Assembly: GCA_024291935.2 (NCBI GenBank)
Contig: CM044311.1
Span: 22,715,001 to 22,779,000 of the forward strand
DNA length: 64,000 bases
Reading direction: 5' to 3'
Source of the DNA: Okapia johnstoni
Taxonomy: Eukaryota; Chordata; Mammalia; Artiodactyla; Giraffidae
How positions within the stretch are numbered: position 1 is the first letter of the stretch; every line of letters begins with the position of its first letter. The notes beneath the pieces are model-generated. The model was not told the DNA's origin and made no database searches. It saw only the letters and a program-made list of their open reading frames with translations. A program made the position numbers and the translations under genes. This document shows, piece after piece, positions 34,310 to 45,175 of the stretch.

Positions 34310-34385
34310 TAGGATAAAATCCAAACTCTTTCACACTTGTCATGTAAGATATTTAACAAACTGGACAGGATCTAATTTTATTCAG
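34310..34385 (-). mobile_element. L2-like LINE remnant
   Basis: aggataaaatccaaactctt and the following bases match the reverse L2 3' region, as at 17895-18140. Weak. Confidence 0.4.
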
Positions 34386-34944
34386 TTTTATTTTCTAACA
34401 GTTTCCAAGTATGGGATCAAAACCAAATCAAAACAAAACACACACAATAGGCAACTATCAAGAAATTTTGCAAATAGAGTCTATTTTCCTATTTATTTAT
34501 TTTTTCTGAGTTATTCTTCTTATTCAATAGAGCCCTTCTCCTTTGTGATTGTAATGGTGCAATCTTATTACTTTCCATCAAAACCTTATTTAAGTGCCCC
34601 TCCAGGAGCAAACCAAACTCTTCATTGTCTGCTCAAATCCTGTAGTATTTCCTCTTAGAGCACCTAAAATATTATACTGGAATGTATTAATAAGAATTTT
34701 ATAATTATTAGTAAGTAGAAATTCTTCATATGCAATTATATAAATATAACTTGAACAAGAGACTATTAAAACACTATATTCCCTTATAACAAAGACATCA
34801 GATTCCCTTATTCAAGTTAATTTATTGCTATTTTATTTAAAATTAATGTCAAACCAAGGAAGGCTGTTGTGAGTTTCCGTACCATTCCCCAGTAGCAATT
34901 AACATATACCCAACTCTGTTCACACATTTATTTCTCCACTGTAC
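34386..34944. other. Unassigned sequence left of the ERV
   Basis: AT-rich intron with no named feature; it ends at the 4-bp target site of the ERV. Confidence 0.5.
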
Positions 34945-34948
34945 TATA

Positions 34949-35678
34949 TGTCACAAGAGAAATCCATTACAATTACTGGGAAATAAAAATAGAAACTGTG
35001 TAATGAAGTCTAACTTTTTTTTCTTTGTGTTTTAGTCTAGTTTCACCTGCTCATAGGATACCCTTTGTAGAGGTCATGCACCTGGCACTTCAGGTAAGAA
35101 TTCCCAGCGTTAAGTTGCTGCACCCAACACGTTAGCTTCAATGATCCTGTGCAGAAATGTTGCACCCAACACTTTGATATGGAGTGCCCTGAGTGAGGTA
35201 GGTGTGCCCAATTGACAAGAACACCACTCTTCTCCCCAGATGACAAGAATTCTATAAAGCATCCCTGCCAATGAACTTTTGGGAAGAGTGTATACTCTAA
35301 AGCAGAAGTCCCCAACCCACTGGTCCACAGCCTTTTAGGAACCAAGCCACACACATCAGGAAGTGAGTGGTGTGGAAACAAGCAAAGCTTCATCTGTCAC
35401 TCTCCATCATTCCTCCATGGCTCACACTACTGCCTGAACCACACACCTACCATCAGCGAAAAAATTATCTTCCATGAAACTGGTCCCTGGAGCCAAAAAC
35501 ATTAGGAAATGCTGCTCTAGAGCAGGAGCTCATATGTCTGTATTCTCTGATCAAAGAATAAAGCTTTCCTTTGCTTCTGAACAAAACTTGGCTCTCCTAT
35601 TGGCACAAGCAGCATCAGGAAGAAGGAACTCTTGCTGGGGACAACTCATTGGAGGTTTGGGGGAGAGGATTGGTAACA
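34949..35678 (+). repeat. ERV 5' LTR
   Basis: About 730 bp from TGTCACAAGAG to GGTAACA. It shares with the 3' LTR its first 100 bases, the embedded hAT element with its duplication, a polyadenylation signal (aataaa, 35557-35562) and the end. Its middle (35058-35290) aligns poorly with the 3' LTR. Confidence 0.72.
35303..35514. mobile_element. hAT element inside 5' LTR
   Basis: 212 bp with inverted ends (cagaagtccccaac and ttaggaaatgctg). The 8-bp duplication ctctaaag (35295-35302) / ctctagag (35515-35522) fits a hAT transposon. It resembles the nonautonomous Charlie-type elements that start CAGNGGTCCCCAAC. Confidence 0.8.
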
Positions 35679-36128
35679 GATTTTTGATGAACCAGGTGGG
35701 ACTGACTGGCTCTTCTCCCTGCACTCACCCTCTAGACTCTGGACATGCTCAGGCCTCAGAGGGAGGATGGCTAAGGCTTTGGCACTTGGATGCCTCCTAT
35801 TTTGGTCACTGAAGAATCCGTTAATAGTTCAGTGGTGGTTCCAAATTTCCCAAACCAGCAATCTTACTTGGGTTAAATCCTATAGAATCTGTGTGCCAAC
35901 AAATCACTCTAACTCTTCCCTCAGTAGTTAGATTTCTAAATTATATCATTTTACAATCAGAACTTCAATGTCAAAGACAAAAGAAATGGGATGACATTCC
36001 TTGTCTAGTTTTTAATGGTCTTAGATCAGAATGCAGGCCTTTAAAAGGGACATGGTCTCTCCTCCACTGAGATAATAGCAAAGGAGACTAAGCCTCTACC
36101 AGTCCTTGACCTGCCCCCTGATGACTTT

Positions 36129-36158
36129 CTGGTATGAAAGAATTTCCTTTCATACCAG
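36129..36158. other. 12-bp hairpin in ERV leader
   Basis: CTGGTATGAAAG (36129-36140), loop AATTTC, then CTTTCATACCAG (36147-36158): a perfect stem with a 6-nt loop, about 450 bases after the 5' LTR. Confidence 0.9.
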
Positions 36159-36433
36159 CCCCCCCTTTCAGAATGCAGTCCATAAAGTACATGAAGTAGT
36201 AATAATTACCAGCCAGTGTCCAACAACCTATGGAAAATACTCCCTTTAAGGTAGGTCCCTGATAGAGAAGGGCTCATCCACATACCTATCCCATTTACCA
36301 CTTATGATTTGTATACCCAGAAAAGTCATATTGAGAGGTTGAAGGAAAAAAGCGTATCTGCATCCGATTGGAGGAAACTTTCAAACCCATACCACACCTG
36401 GGCTGAGATTCAGAGTCTCGTAAATGCACTCCT

Positions 36434-36565
36434 GGAGAAGGCAATGGCAACCTACTCCAGTACTCTTGCCTGGAGAATTTCACGGATGGTAGAGCCTGGT
36501 AGGCTGCCGTCTATGGGGTCGCACAGAGTCAGACACGACTGAAGCGACTTAGCAGCAGCAGCAGC
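36434..36565 (+). mobile_element. BOV-A2-type SINE unit
   Basis: Single 132-bp Bov-A unit (ggagaaggcaatggcaacct to cgacttagcagcagcagcag). Perfect 12-bp duplication aaatgcactcct at 36422-36433 and 36566-36577. Confidence 0.95.
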
Positions 36566-37312
36566 AAATGCACTCCTAACAAGGGAAGAAAAGGTCATAA
36601 CATTTTGAAGAGCCCAAGGGGAAACAGACAAAGAGAACAGAGTCAATGAAGGCCATGCCATCTACAGACCAGAGAATCAAGCAGTCCCAGACAACAAACC
36701 CAACTGGGACCACCAAGACAATGGATAAAGGGGTAGGAGATAGCAGCTGATTCATTACAAAAACACTGTCTCTAGGCAGCAGGGAAAAAAACCTGTTAAT
36801 CCAAAAAAGAAAAAGGAAATCAATCAGGAGCCAATGGAAAACCTTCTGCATTTCTAGAGAAATCGAGAAATGCCTCTGAATCTATACTACTGACCCTTAG
36901 TCATTGGAAGGGAATGCAATCCTGAAGCCGTATTTTATTTCCAAAATATTAAAGGCAAACTTCAGAGACTGGAAATACAATCAGACACTCCTATCTTTTG
37001 CCTGGTGGAGGTTGCCTACCAAGTGTTTAACAGCTGAGATATAGAGGAGGAAAAGTCAGAGGATAAAAATTAGAGGCAAGCCTGCCTACTGGCAGTTGAT
37101 GGTTGGCACAGGAATCTGAACTAACCACCCACAGAGACTCTCATCTACAGTGAGTGACCCTCAATTCCCATCAAGGAATAGCCAGTCAAGGAAACTAGGA
37201 CCCAATCAGAGTGTCACATGTAAACAAGAGGGACACTGGAAGGAAGAATTCTCTAATCACCCCCAAAAGGGTATGGAAATGGCAGATTCTAGCCACTATC
37301 CTTAAAGTCATA

Positions 37313-37534
37313 TGTGCCATGTGCTCAGTCATTTCCGGCTCTTTGTGACCCCCATGGACTGTCACCTGCCAGGATCAGTGTCACCTGTCCACTGAATTTT
37401 CCAGGCAAGAATACTGGAGTGGATTGCCATTTCCAATTCCAGGGAGTCTTCCCTATGAGTGATCAAACCAGAGTCTCCTGGATCTCCTGCATTGCAGGTG
37501 GATTCTTTACCTGCTGAACCATTGGAGAAGCCCC
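37313..37534 (-). mobile_element. Bov-tA SINE
   Basis: Minus-strand, nearly full-length Bov-tA inserted in the ERV, with a small internal duplication of cacctg-containing sequence near 37362-37390. Confidence 0.9.
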
Positions 37535-37619
37535 AAAGTAAAATGGTCCTCAAAATCAGAAGGTCCAAATAGATGGAGAATAATTGGGCCAGGAGGCTCC
37601 TGAGTTAGCATTCCAACTG

Positions 37620-37760
37620 ACCCCCAAAGAGCCCAGAATGACATTGGACATAGGGAGAAAACCTGTCAAATTCTTGGTCAACTTAGTCAACACCGGTGCC
37701 ACTTACTTGGTTATGAACAACAGATCAAACTCTGTCACAAGAGTTGTGAGCCACTAGGAA
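37620..37760 (+). pseudogene. ERV protease remnant
   Basis: An aspartic protease segment is recognisable from hydrophobic residues leading into an N-T-G-A-T motif. Retropepsins need Asp at the first position; here the codon at 37689-37691 is AAC (Asn), one base from Asp. A dead protease relic. Confidence 0.7.
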
Positions 37761-37989
37761 GCAAATTAGATGAACACAATCTCACCCATTCCTTCCCATA
37801 TGTTCCCTAATGCTCTGTACCCCTGCTAGAAGGGATATATTATATAAATTTGAAGTTAATATTCACCTATTGGCAGACAAACTGAAGATTGGTGTTCCCC
37901 TAGACATGGGACACAAGATGATGTTAATGGCCGAGGACGAACCTCCCAGGACAAAGCAAGTTGATCTCACAGGAGTAAATCCAAAAGTC

Positions 37990-38880
37990 TGGGTCTAGGG
38001 ATGGGTAGGAAGAGCTATGGAAGCTCTTGTGATAGTCCATGGACTATCTCTATGATAGCCCATTTAAAACCTGGACATATGACCCAAGAGAAAACAGTAC
38101 ACTGTCCAGTGAGAGGCTTTACTGATCACTGCCCTTGTTATACAGGGCCTAATTGACCAGGGTCTTATTAGACAATGCCAATCATCCAATAAAACCCTCT
38201 TTTGCCCCATAGAGAAACCCGATGGGGTATACTGGATGATACAGGACCACAGGGCAGTCAATTAAACTACCAAAATATACATTCAATAGTTCCCAATCAT
38301 TATACCCTGCTGGCCACTCTACTGTCCACCAGGACCTGGTGTTCTGTATTAAATTTAAAATTTGCCTTCTTCTATATTTAATTAACAATACTGTTGGAAA
38401 GTCCTGCCACAAGGGTTCAAAAACTTACCCACTGTCTTTGAGGAAATTTTTAGCTAAAGATGACCTAAAACTGAGTTCCCTCACCCAGTATGTAGACGAA
38501 ATTATGATTGTCAATCTCACTAAGGAGATCTCTGACAAAAATGCTGTAACTGCTCTGAACCACCTAGCTAATGAAGGATATAGGGTGGCCAAGAAAAAGA
38601 CCCAAACACCACAAACTAGGATGATCCATGAAGGTCTCATTCTCACAAAAAGTCAGAGAAGCCTACCCCAAGAAAGGAAGGGAGACATTTTCAGGCTCAT
38701 CCCTCCTAAAGCTAGCAGTCAGCTTAAGGATTTCCAGGGGATGGCTGAGGTTTGACACATCTGGAACCCTAACTATGATCTAATAGTTAGGTTTCTATAG
38801 GAAAAGTTGAAAGGAAAGGATGATGATACTTTTTGAATGAAATTCCAAATGTGAAAGGACCTTTCAAGAATTAAAAAACA
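37990..38880 (+). pseudogene. ERV pol (reverse transcriptase) remnant
   Basis: A gammaretrovirus-like RT in several frames. The longest open piece is 38339-38755. The catalytic box reads Tyr-Val-Asp-Glu at 38489-38500, so the second of the two catalytic aspartates is replaced. Upstream RT-like sequence at 38040-38280 lies in other frames with stops. Pol is cut at 38898 by an L1 and appears to go on after 39787. Confidence 0.8.
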
Positions 38881-38898
38881 AAAAAGCCATTACTTCAG

Positions 38899-39769
38899 TT
38901 TTTCTGCAGATCAAAACTAAAATGAGGTATCACTTCACATTTGTCAGGATGACCATCGTCAAAAAGATCTAGAGACGATAAATGCTGGAGAGGGTGTGGA
39001 CAAAAGAGAACCCCCTTGCACTGTTGGTAGGAATTTAAATTGATACAACCACTATGGAGAACACTATGGAGGTTCCTTTAAAAAACTAAGAATTAAACTA
39101 TAATATGACCCAGCAAACCCACTACTGGGCAAACATCCTGAGAAAACCACAGTTAAAAAAGAAACATATACCCCAGTGCTCACTGCAGCACTATTTACAA
39201 TAGCTTAGGACATAGAATCAACATAGATGTCCATTGACAGATGAACAGATAAAGAAGATGTGGTACATCTATACCAGCACTCAGCCATAAAAAGGAAGGA
39301 AATTTGGTCATTTGTAGTGATGTGGATGAACCCAGTATCTGTCATACAGTGAAGTAGGTCAGAAAGACAACAACAAATACCATGCATAGTAATACCTGTG
39401 TTTGAAATTTAGAAAAATGGTACTGGTAAACCTATTTGCAGGACAGGAACAGAGACATAGATGGAGAGAATGGACCGGTGGACATGGCAGAAAGGAAAGG
39501 GAGCAGCGTGGACATATATGCACTACTGTGTGTAAAATAGATAGCTAGTCGGGAGTCGCTGTATAGTACAGGGAGCTCAGTTCAGTGCTCTGTGAGAATC
39601 TAAGGGGTGGGAGGGGTGTGGGGTGGGAGGGATGCTCAAGAGGGAAGGGATATATGTACACATATAGCTGATTCACATTGTTATTTGGCAGAAACTAATA
39701 CAACATTGTAAAGCAATACAACATTGTAAAGAAAAATTATACACCGATTAAAAAAAATTAAATGAATTT
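38899..39769 (+). mobile_element. L1 3' end inserted in ERV pol
   Basis: 870-bp 5'-truncated L1 (end of ORF2, 3'UTR, A-rich tail). Near-perfect duplication of about 17 bp, with one mismatch, at 38882-38898 and 39770-39786. Sequence on both sides reads as pol, so it entered after the provirus. Confidence 0.93.
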
Positions 39770-39786
39770 AAAAGTCATTACTTCAG

Positions 39787-40235
39787 GTCCCTTCCCTGGC
39801 CCTCCCATATTTAGCTAAATCCTTTGACCAAAAAATCACCAAAATGTAACCAGGGAGACCGAGCCCCAGCAGTGAGCCTCCACGTCAGGGCACTCTTCTC
39901 TATAGATGAAGGTCACAAATATATTCATTTTTAGGGAAAAAAAAATTGACATCTGACTATTACTCTAGCTAATATTTGGGCCTAAACTGTCTGATGAATT
40001 TTGTCTCCAAAATGCTAGACAAATGGTATTTGCTCCTTAGCAGCAGCAGCAGCAGGAATACAAACATCTAGGGCTGAGGTCTGCTAACAATGAAACCATC
40101 AAATGGCACCTGGGAATAAATTCCATTTCTATAGCTGGTGTTATGATGACCTCTGAAATCAACAGGGAAGAGTTACAGAAGAGGAACTTTCATCCCTTAA
40201 GAATGAGGAACAGGGCAAAAGACAGGAAGCGGATT
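39787..40235 (+). other. ERV interior after L1 insertion
   Basis: Continuation of pol for a short distance, then unassigned interior with a CAG run (40037-40055), ending in a purine-rich tract before the 3' LTR. No env is recognisable; a large deletion is likely. Confidence 0.55.
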
Positions 40236-40664
40236 TGTCCCTGGCAAAGCCCATTAACAATTTCCAGAGAATAAAAACAGAATCTGGGTAATAAAATCAA
40301 GTCTAACCTTTCTCTCTCTCTTTTTTTAAATTTTTTCCTTTGTTCCTTTGTGCTTAGTCATAGTTTCTCTTGCTTATAGTGCGTTGCATGCCGAGGCCTC
40401 GCCCCTTGCCTTTCAGACCGGAGTTCCTTCTGCTGTAAGGACTGACATTTCAGCTCAGAAACCAGATTTAAAACCTGCGCAGGACGTTCAATCCAAGATG
40501 GTGGCAGCGGGTTTTGTATAAAGACTCTGTGCTTGGCACTGTGATCTGGGGTCTGAGCTGTCCACAGCTGAACTGGCCTCCGGAGAATTCCGTCCCCTCA
40601 CCTCGCTGGCGAGCTCCCTACAAAGCAGCCCCATCCACAGCCTGTCCAGAGAGCCAGTGCTCTA

Positions 40665-40877
40665 GTGTGCTAAGTGCTTGCTAAGTCGCTTCAGTAGTGT
40701 CTGACTCTATGCGACCTATGCACCATAGCCCGCCAGGCTCCTCTGTCCATGGGATTGTCCAGGCAAGAATTCTGGAGTGGGTTGCCATGCCCTCCTCCAG
40801 GGGATCCAACCTGTGTCTCTTAGGTCTCCTGCATTGGCAGGAAGGTTCTTTACCACTGGTACCACGTGGGAAGCCCC
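40665..40877 (-). mobile_element. Bov-tA SINE in 3' LTR
   Basis: Minus-strand Bov-tA. Near-duplicate flanks agtgctcta (40656-40664) and agatgctcta (40878-40887). It sits almost exactly at the edge of the older hAT insertion. Confidence 0.92.
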
Positions 40878-40890
40878 AGATGCTCTAAAG

Positions 40891-41066
40891 CAGGTATCTA
40901 ATGTCTGATGCTCTGAAGTGGAGCTGATGTAATAACAACAGAAATAAAGTGCACAGTAAATGTAACGTACTTGAGTCACCCTGAATACATACCCCTCGAT
41001 CCTGTCCGTGGAAAAATTTTCTTCCACAAAATCAGTCCCTTGTGCCAAAAAGATTGGGGACAGCTT
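40891..41066. mobile_element. hAT element inside 3' LTR
   Basis: 176-bp copy of the element in the 5' LTR, missing a different internal part and most of its left arm. The same duplication, ctctaaag (40883-40890) / ctctagag (41067-41074), flanks it. The right end reads gattggggacagctt. Confidence 0.78.
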
Positions 41067-41220
41067 CTCTAGAGCATAAGCCCACACCACTCCACTCTCT
41101 GATCAGAGAATAAAATGCTCTCCTTTACATCTGCACCAAAATCAATCTTCTAGTGGGGCAAGTAACACGAGGCAGAAAGAGCCTTGTTGGGTACTGACTT
41201 GGGAGAGTGGGTAACATATA

Positions 41221-43792
41221 TACTCTCGGAAAAAGAGAACATGTCTTATCCATCGTTGGCCATCCACCCAGCATAGGATCTGGAAGATAGTCCATGTTTA
41301 GCATGCATAAATGAAGTGATACTATGGCAAACAAACAAAAAACAATGAAACATTACTTATTCATATCACTCCATGAATGTTTCTATTGCTTGAATCCAAG
41401 AAAGAGCAGTTTTAAGTCTGTTTTATTCTCAGTAGTCTATTTTATTTTTGAGAATGTACATCTTGCTAAATTTATTTTTTTAATTTGTATATATTAGATT
41501 AGAGATATATTAAGTGACTTTAGAGTAAAAAGTTCTGCTACCATGCATTGTTCAATAATCATGTGTTTGCTTTAAATTCAAACACGCTTTTCACATATAA
41601 ACATAAAAATGTATAAAATATCATCCAAATGACTGCTACTCAAAAACTAACAGATGTTCAAAGAGGCTATGTGAATGAAAATAAAGGGCAAATGTGGAAA
41701 AAAGAAAGGAGCAACTAAACTTGAAGATGAGAAGTTTGTACAAATATGTCAAGAAATGATGAGCTTGGGAAGACAAAAATGGTGGGGCAAAATATTTATG
41801 ATCAATACACTTTCATCTGTCACTGAACCATAGCACTGGATGAAAATCAATTACCTACATAGTGAGACTCTCCCACATGTCAAGAACTTAAAAACCTGGG
41901 CTTACTAAGAAATTAGAGTACATAAAAACAGAGAGGAAAGGTAAAGTAAATTTCATGCTGATTTGAATATAATTTTGTTTTGAAAACAAAAAAAATCATT
42001 TTTTCTTAAAGTACATTGTTTGGAATTAAATAGCATGCAATAAGTTAGGAAGAAGATATAGAAATTAAAACTCCAAACCTAATTTAAATAATTTTATTGC
42101 ATAGAAATGCTGAGCAAAATAATGTATTAATAAAAACAGAATAATTATACATGGCACTTTAACAATTATTACCCAGGGAGCAATAAGACCACTTATCCCA
42201 TATTTTAAAAGCAGTCGTTTTTATTAATTCATTTAAAGTAAATGAACATAGAAAATATACCAGTCAATCAGGCTGGAGAATGTTCTCTGAGTGATGAGTG
42301 AAGCAATTTGTGCTCACATGGTAGTAGGGCCTGCAGTCCATAATAAGACCAGGAAGAGCTCACTCATCACTTATTTTGAGTGTGACACTTAATTAAAACT
42401 AAAATATTGTGAAGTGGTAGCTAAGTCCAAGTTCTACATCCAATCCAAGTTTATTTCAACAGACACCACTTAGACATGTAAGTTATTAGCTGCCTGATGA
42501 AACCAGCAAAGAACATCAGGCAAATTTTGAATCACTGCTAACATTATGCATTAATAAATTAAATTATGGGAGAGTGTTTGCATTGGAATTAGTTCCTATG
42601 TCTCTGGATGCCGACATAAGGGCTTTATCTACTCCAAGTGTGTGGAGTTTCTCTCCAGTTTAAGGCTAGCTTAAATCTTATTTATAAGCATGACAAATCA
42701 GAACTCAAACATCTGTTATACAATAGTTCAGCCAGAATATTTTGCCTCCCTGAGTGATACTATAGCAAGAGCTATTCAAAACTTACCTTGCTGCCAGCCT
42801 ACCTTGATATACATTGTCAGAAAATGTGAAACCCATCAGCCTATTGCAAATGCTACTATGAAATAGTGCAGAAAAAAAGAAAAAAAAAACACACACACAC
42901 ACCTTCCTCTGTCTTAGGAACAAAAATGTTTTAAAGCAGAAGCACTAAAATGAGAAGCCAGTGAAAGACGTCACCCTTAATGTGAGAGGATACTAACTTC
43001 CTCTGCTTACTGCAAATCATAAAACTCCTAGAACATGTGCACATTATGTAATAAGAGTCCAAAATATTTCTACACACTTCTTTGAAGTAACCAATTTTGA
43101 AAAAAAAAAAAACAGTACAAGGCATGAGCCATATTTTTGTTTTTTAAATTTTCAATAGCACCTGGTAACAATGAATTACAAGAATAAGATTGATGTTTTT
43201 ATTCAAAGATATATACAATGATTTATTCATTGAGTTGTTCACTCAGTAAACATGTATGGAAATACTGAGTCGATTTGCTTGAGCACATACATAAAGTTTG
43301 CTGTTATATAACTACATTGATAATATTTCACAAGGCTGAAAAATTTCCACTTTCATGAAATAAGAGGTTGATATATTTAAAAAGCCAACAGCAGTCCTAT
43401 TTCTTAGGCTTCCAAGTCAATTGTAGCATATTTTATGGCCAGGGGCATTTATACTTAGTTTAATACTAAGTATTACCAAAAGAAAAGCATATTTTACAAA
43501 GGATGTGTATATAAATATATGAAGGTAATACTGGAGAAATTTTAAAGGGCAAATTAGTTTTGATGGTTAAATATAGATAAGCTCTTTCTTATCCCTGTAA
43601 AAGCATTTTAGGATCTCAGAATCTTATATTATTATATCCTGAAGGTGCCTATAGTATTTCTACTGCAGCAATCCCAGGTTATAGGTGAGAAGAGGAGCCA
43701 GAAGGTTTATGTGTTTCTGATCTTCAGGATAATTCAGAGGTGGGTCGATGCTTTGACTACTAATTCCAAGCCTGAACTAACCTTGCATCGTG
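41221..43792. other. Unassigned intronic sequence
   Basis: 2.6 kb, AT-rich, without ruminant repeats. A short CA run lies at 42889-42902. No exon signal seen. Confidence 0.6.
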
Positions 43793-43865
43793 AAGACCCA
43801 GGGATCGAACCTGGGTCTCCCACACTGCAGGTAGACCTTTACCATCTGAGCCACCAGGGAAGCCC
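43793..43865 (-). mobile_element. Bov-tA head fragment
   Basis: Only the tRNA-derived 5' part of a minus-strand Bov-tA remains (gggatcgaacctgggtctcc to gccaccagggaagccc). The 3' part is missing, so it was probably deleted after insertion. Confidence 0.85.
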
Positions 43866-43869
43866 ATCC

Positions 43870-44078
43870 ATGCTAAGTTACATCAGTCATGTCTAAACTC
43901 TGTGTGACCCTATGGACTAGAACCCGCCAGGCTTCTCTGTCTGTGGGATTCTCCACACGAGACTATTGGAGTGGGTTGCCATGCCCTCCTCCATGGGATC
44001 TTCCTGACCCAAGAATGGAACCTGCACCTCTTATGTCTCCTGCATTGGTAGTTGGGTTCTTTACCACTAGTGCCACCT
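43870..44078 (-). mobile_element. Bov-tA SINE
   Basis: Second minus-strand Bov-tA immediately after the fragment above, full length but diverged (atgctaagttacatcagtc to accactagtgccacct). Confidence 0.9.
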
Positions 44079-44941
44079 AATTTTAGATCTCCAAAATTCT
44101 TGTGCTATTCTGTTGAAGAATTTGAGGGTAGGAGCCATTTGGTTACCTCCTCATAATGGAGGAAAAGAATAAGGGATAGGAAGGAGAAGATTACTTACCC
44201 CTTCTCCCACATTTATGAGTGAATCAGAAGAGAAATGAGAATTTTGGACTTGCTAGGATGCATAGTTTTATAGCATGATTTCCTAGCCTGGAATAAAATA
44301 ATAGACAGAGATGTTCCACAAATTGAAAAGAAGGCTGAAATCAGAGACATTAGAGCTCACAATTGTGTGTGCCCTGTCTGAAAAGAGGAAAGGGACTCTA
44401 CAGAAAGAAGTTATGCATCAACCTTATTCAGCAAAGAAAAAGAAAAAATAAAAAAATCAGTGAGGCACAGTCAGTACAAAAGAGAACCAGAGTTAGTAAT
44501 ACCCTCTTGTCCCTGACTCCTGTGTGTTGTGGGAAGGTGTAACGCCCAGAAACCCACATGTCTTATGAAACAATAAGTGGCTTTGGCCATTAGGCTTGCT
44601 GTGGGGGCTCCCTGATGAGAGGTAAATTCAGGAGTAGGATAGTAAATGTAGATTAACTCTGAGAAGTCAACAGTACCAACAGCAACTGAGGTGGCGATGA
44701 GGCAATATGAGAGAAGCCCCTGTCCCTGACCAAGTCATGAGTACAAACCACATACTTGCCAGCCATTTAAGATACCAGTTCAAGAGGTCAGGAACCCAAA
44801 ACAAAACAATAACAAAACTAAACAACAACAAAAAATAAACCAGAAAACAACAAAACACTCAACTCCTCAAAAAGAGAAAAAAAACCTGCAACTGAAGCCA
44901 AGACCAGAAGATAAGCATGTACCATAGCAGTCTCCACCCAG
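44079..44941. other. Unassigned; A-rich tract
   Basis: Includes an A/AAC-rich low-complexity tract at about 44789-44885. No gene recognised. Confidence 0.55.
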
Positions 44942-44951
44942 CAATGATATC

Positions 44952-45166
44952 TGTGCATGCTCACTTGCTCAGTCATGTCCAACTCTTTGCGACCCCATGG
45001 ACTATAGTCTGGCTCCTCTGTCCATGGGATTTCTCAGGCAAGAATACTAGAGTGAGTGCCATTTCCTTCTCTAGGGGATTTTCCTGACCCAGGGATCAAA
45101 CCCACATCTTCTGCATCTCCTGCATTGGCAGGCAGATTCTTTACCACTAAACCACCTGGGAAGCCC
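44952..45166 (-). mobile_element. Bov-tA SINE
   Basis: Minus-strand full-length Bov-tA with duplication caatgat at 44942-44948 and 45169-45175. Confidence 0.94.
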
Positions 45167-45175
45167 AACAATGAT

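Larger units (their letters stand above)
35679..37600 (+). other. ERV leader and presumptive gag region
   Basis: Between the 5' LTR and the protease remnant. By position this should be leader and gag, but no open frame or motif confirms it. It contains a 12-bp perfect hairpin (36129-36158), a BOV-A2 unit and a Bov-tA. Confidence 0.5.
34949..41216 (+). mobile_element. Class I endogenous retrovirus, decayed
   Basis: A 6.3 kb provirus remnant, antisense to NCAM2. Two LTRs (34949-35678 and 40236-41216) begin TGTC and end AACA, and are bracketed by the 4-bp repeat tata at 34945-34948 and 41217-41220, as expected for gammaretrovirus-like integration. Protease and reverse transcriptase remnants lie between them. 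A purine-rich tract (about 40200-40233) precedes the 3' LTR. I could not identify gag, env or a primer-binding site with confidence. Later insertions are a BOV-A2 half, two Bov-tA and one L1. Confidence 0.8.
40236..41216 (+). repeat. ERV 3' LTR
   Basis: 981 bp including a 213-bp Bov-tA. It begins TGTCC and ends GTAACA, with aataaa at 41109-41114. The U3 interior (40385-40650) is GC- and CpG-rich, with short palindromes (cgaggcctcg, ctcgctggcgag) and a possible TATA-like tataaaga near 40518. Little of it matches the 5' LTR. Confidence 0.7.

Noticed and set aside
35474..35812. 112-codon open frame
   Set aside because: It crosses the ERV 5' LTR end and is not in the position or frame of a known retroviral gene; chance reading.
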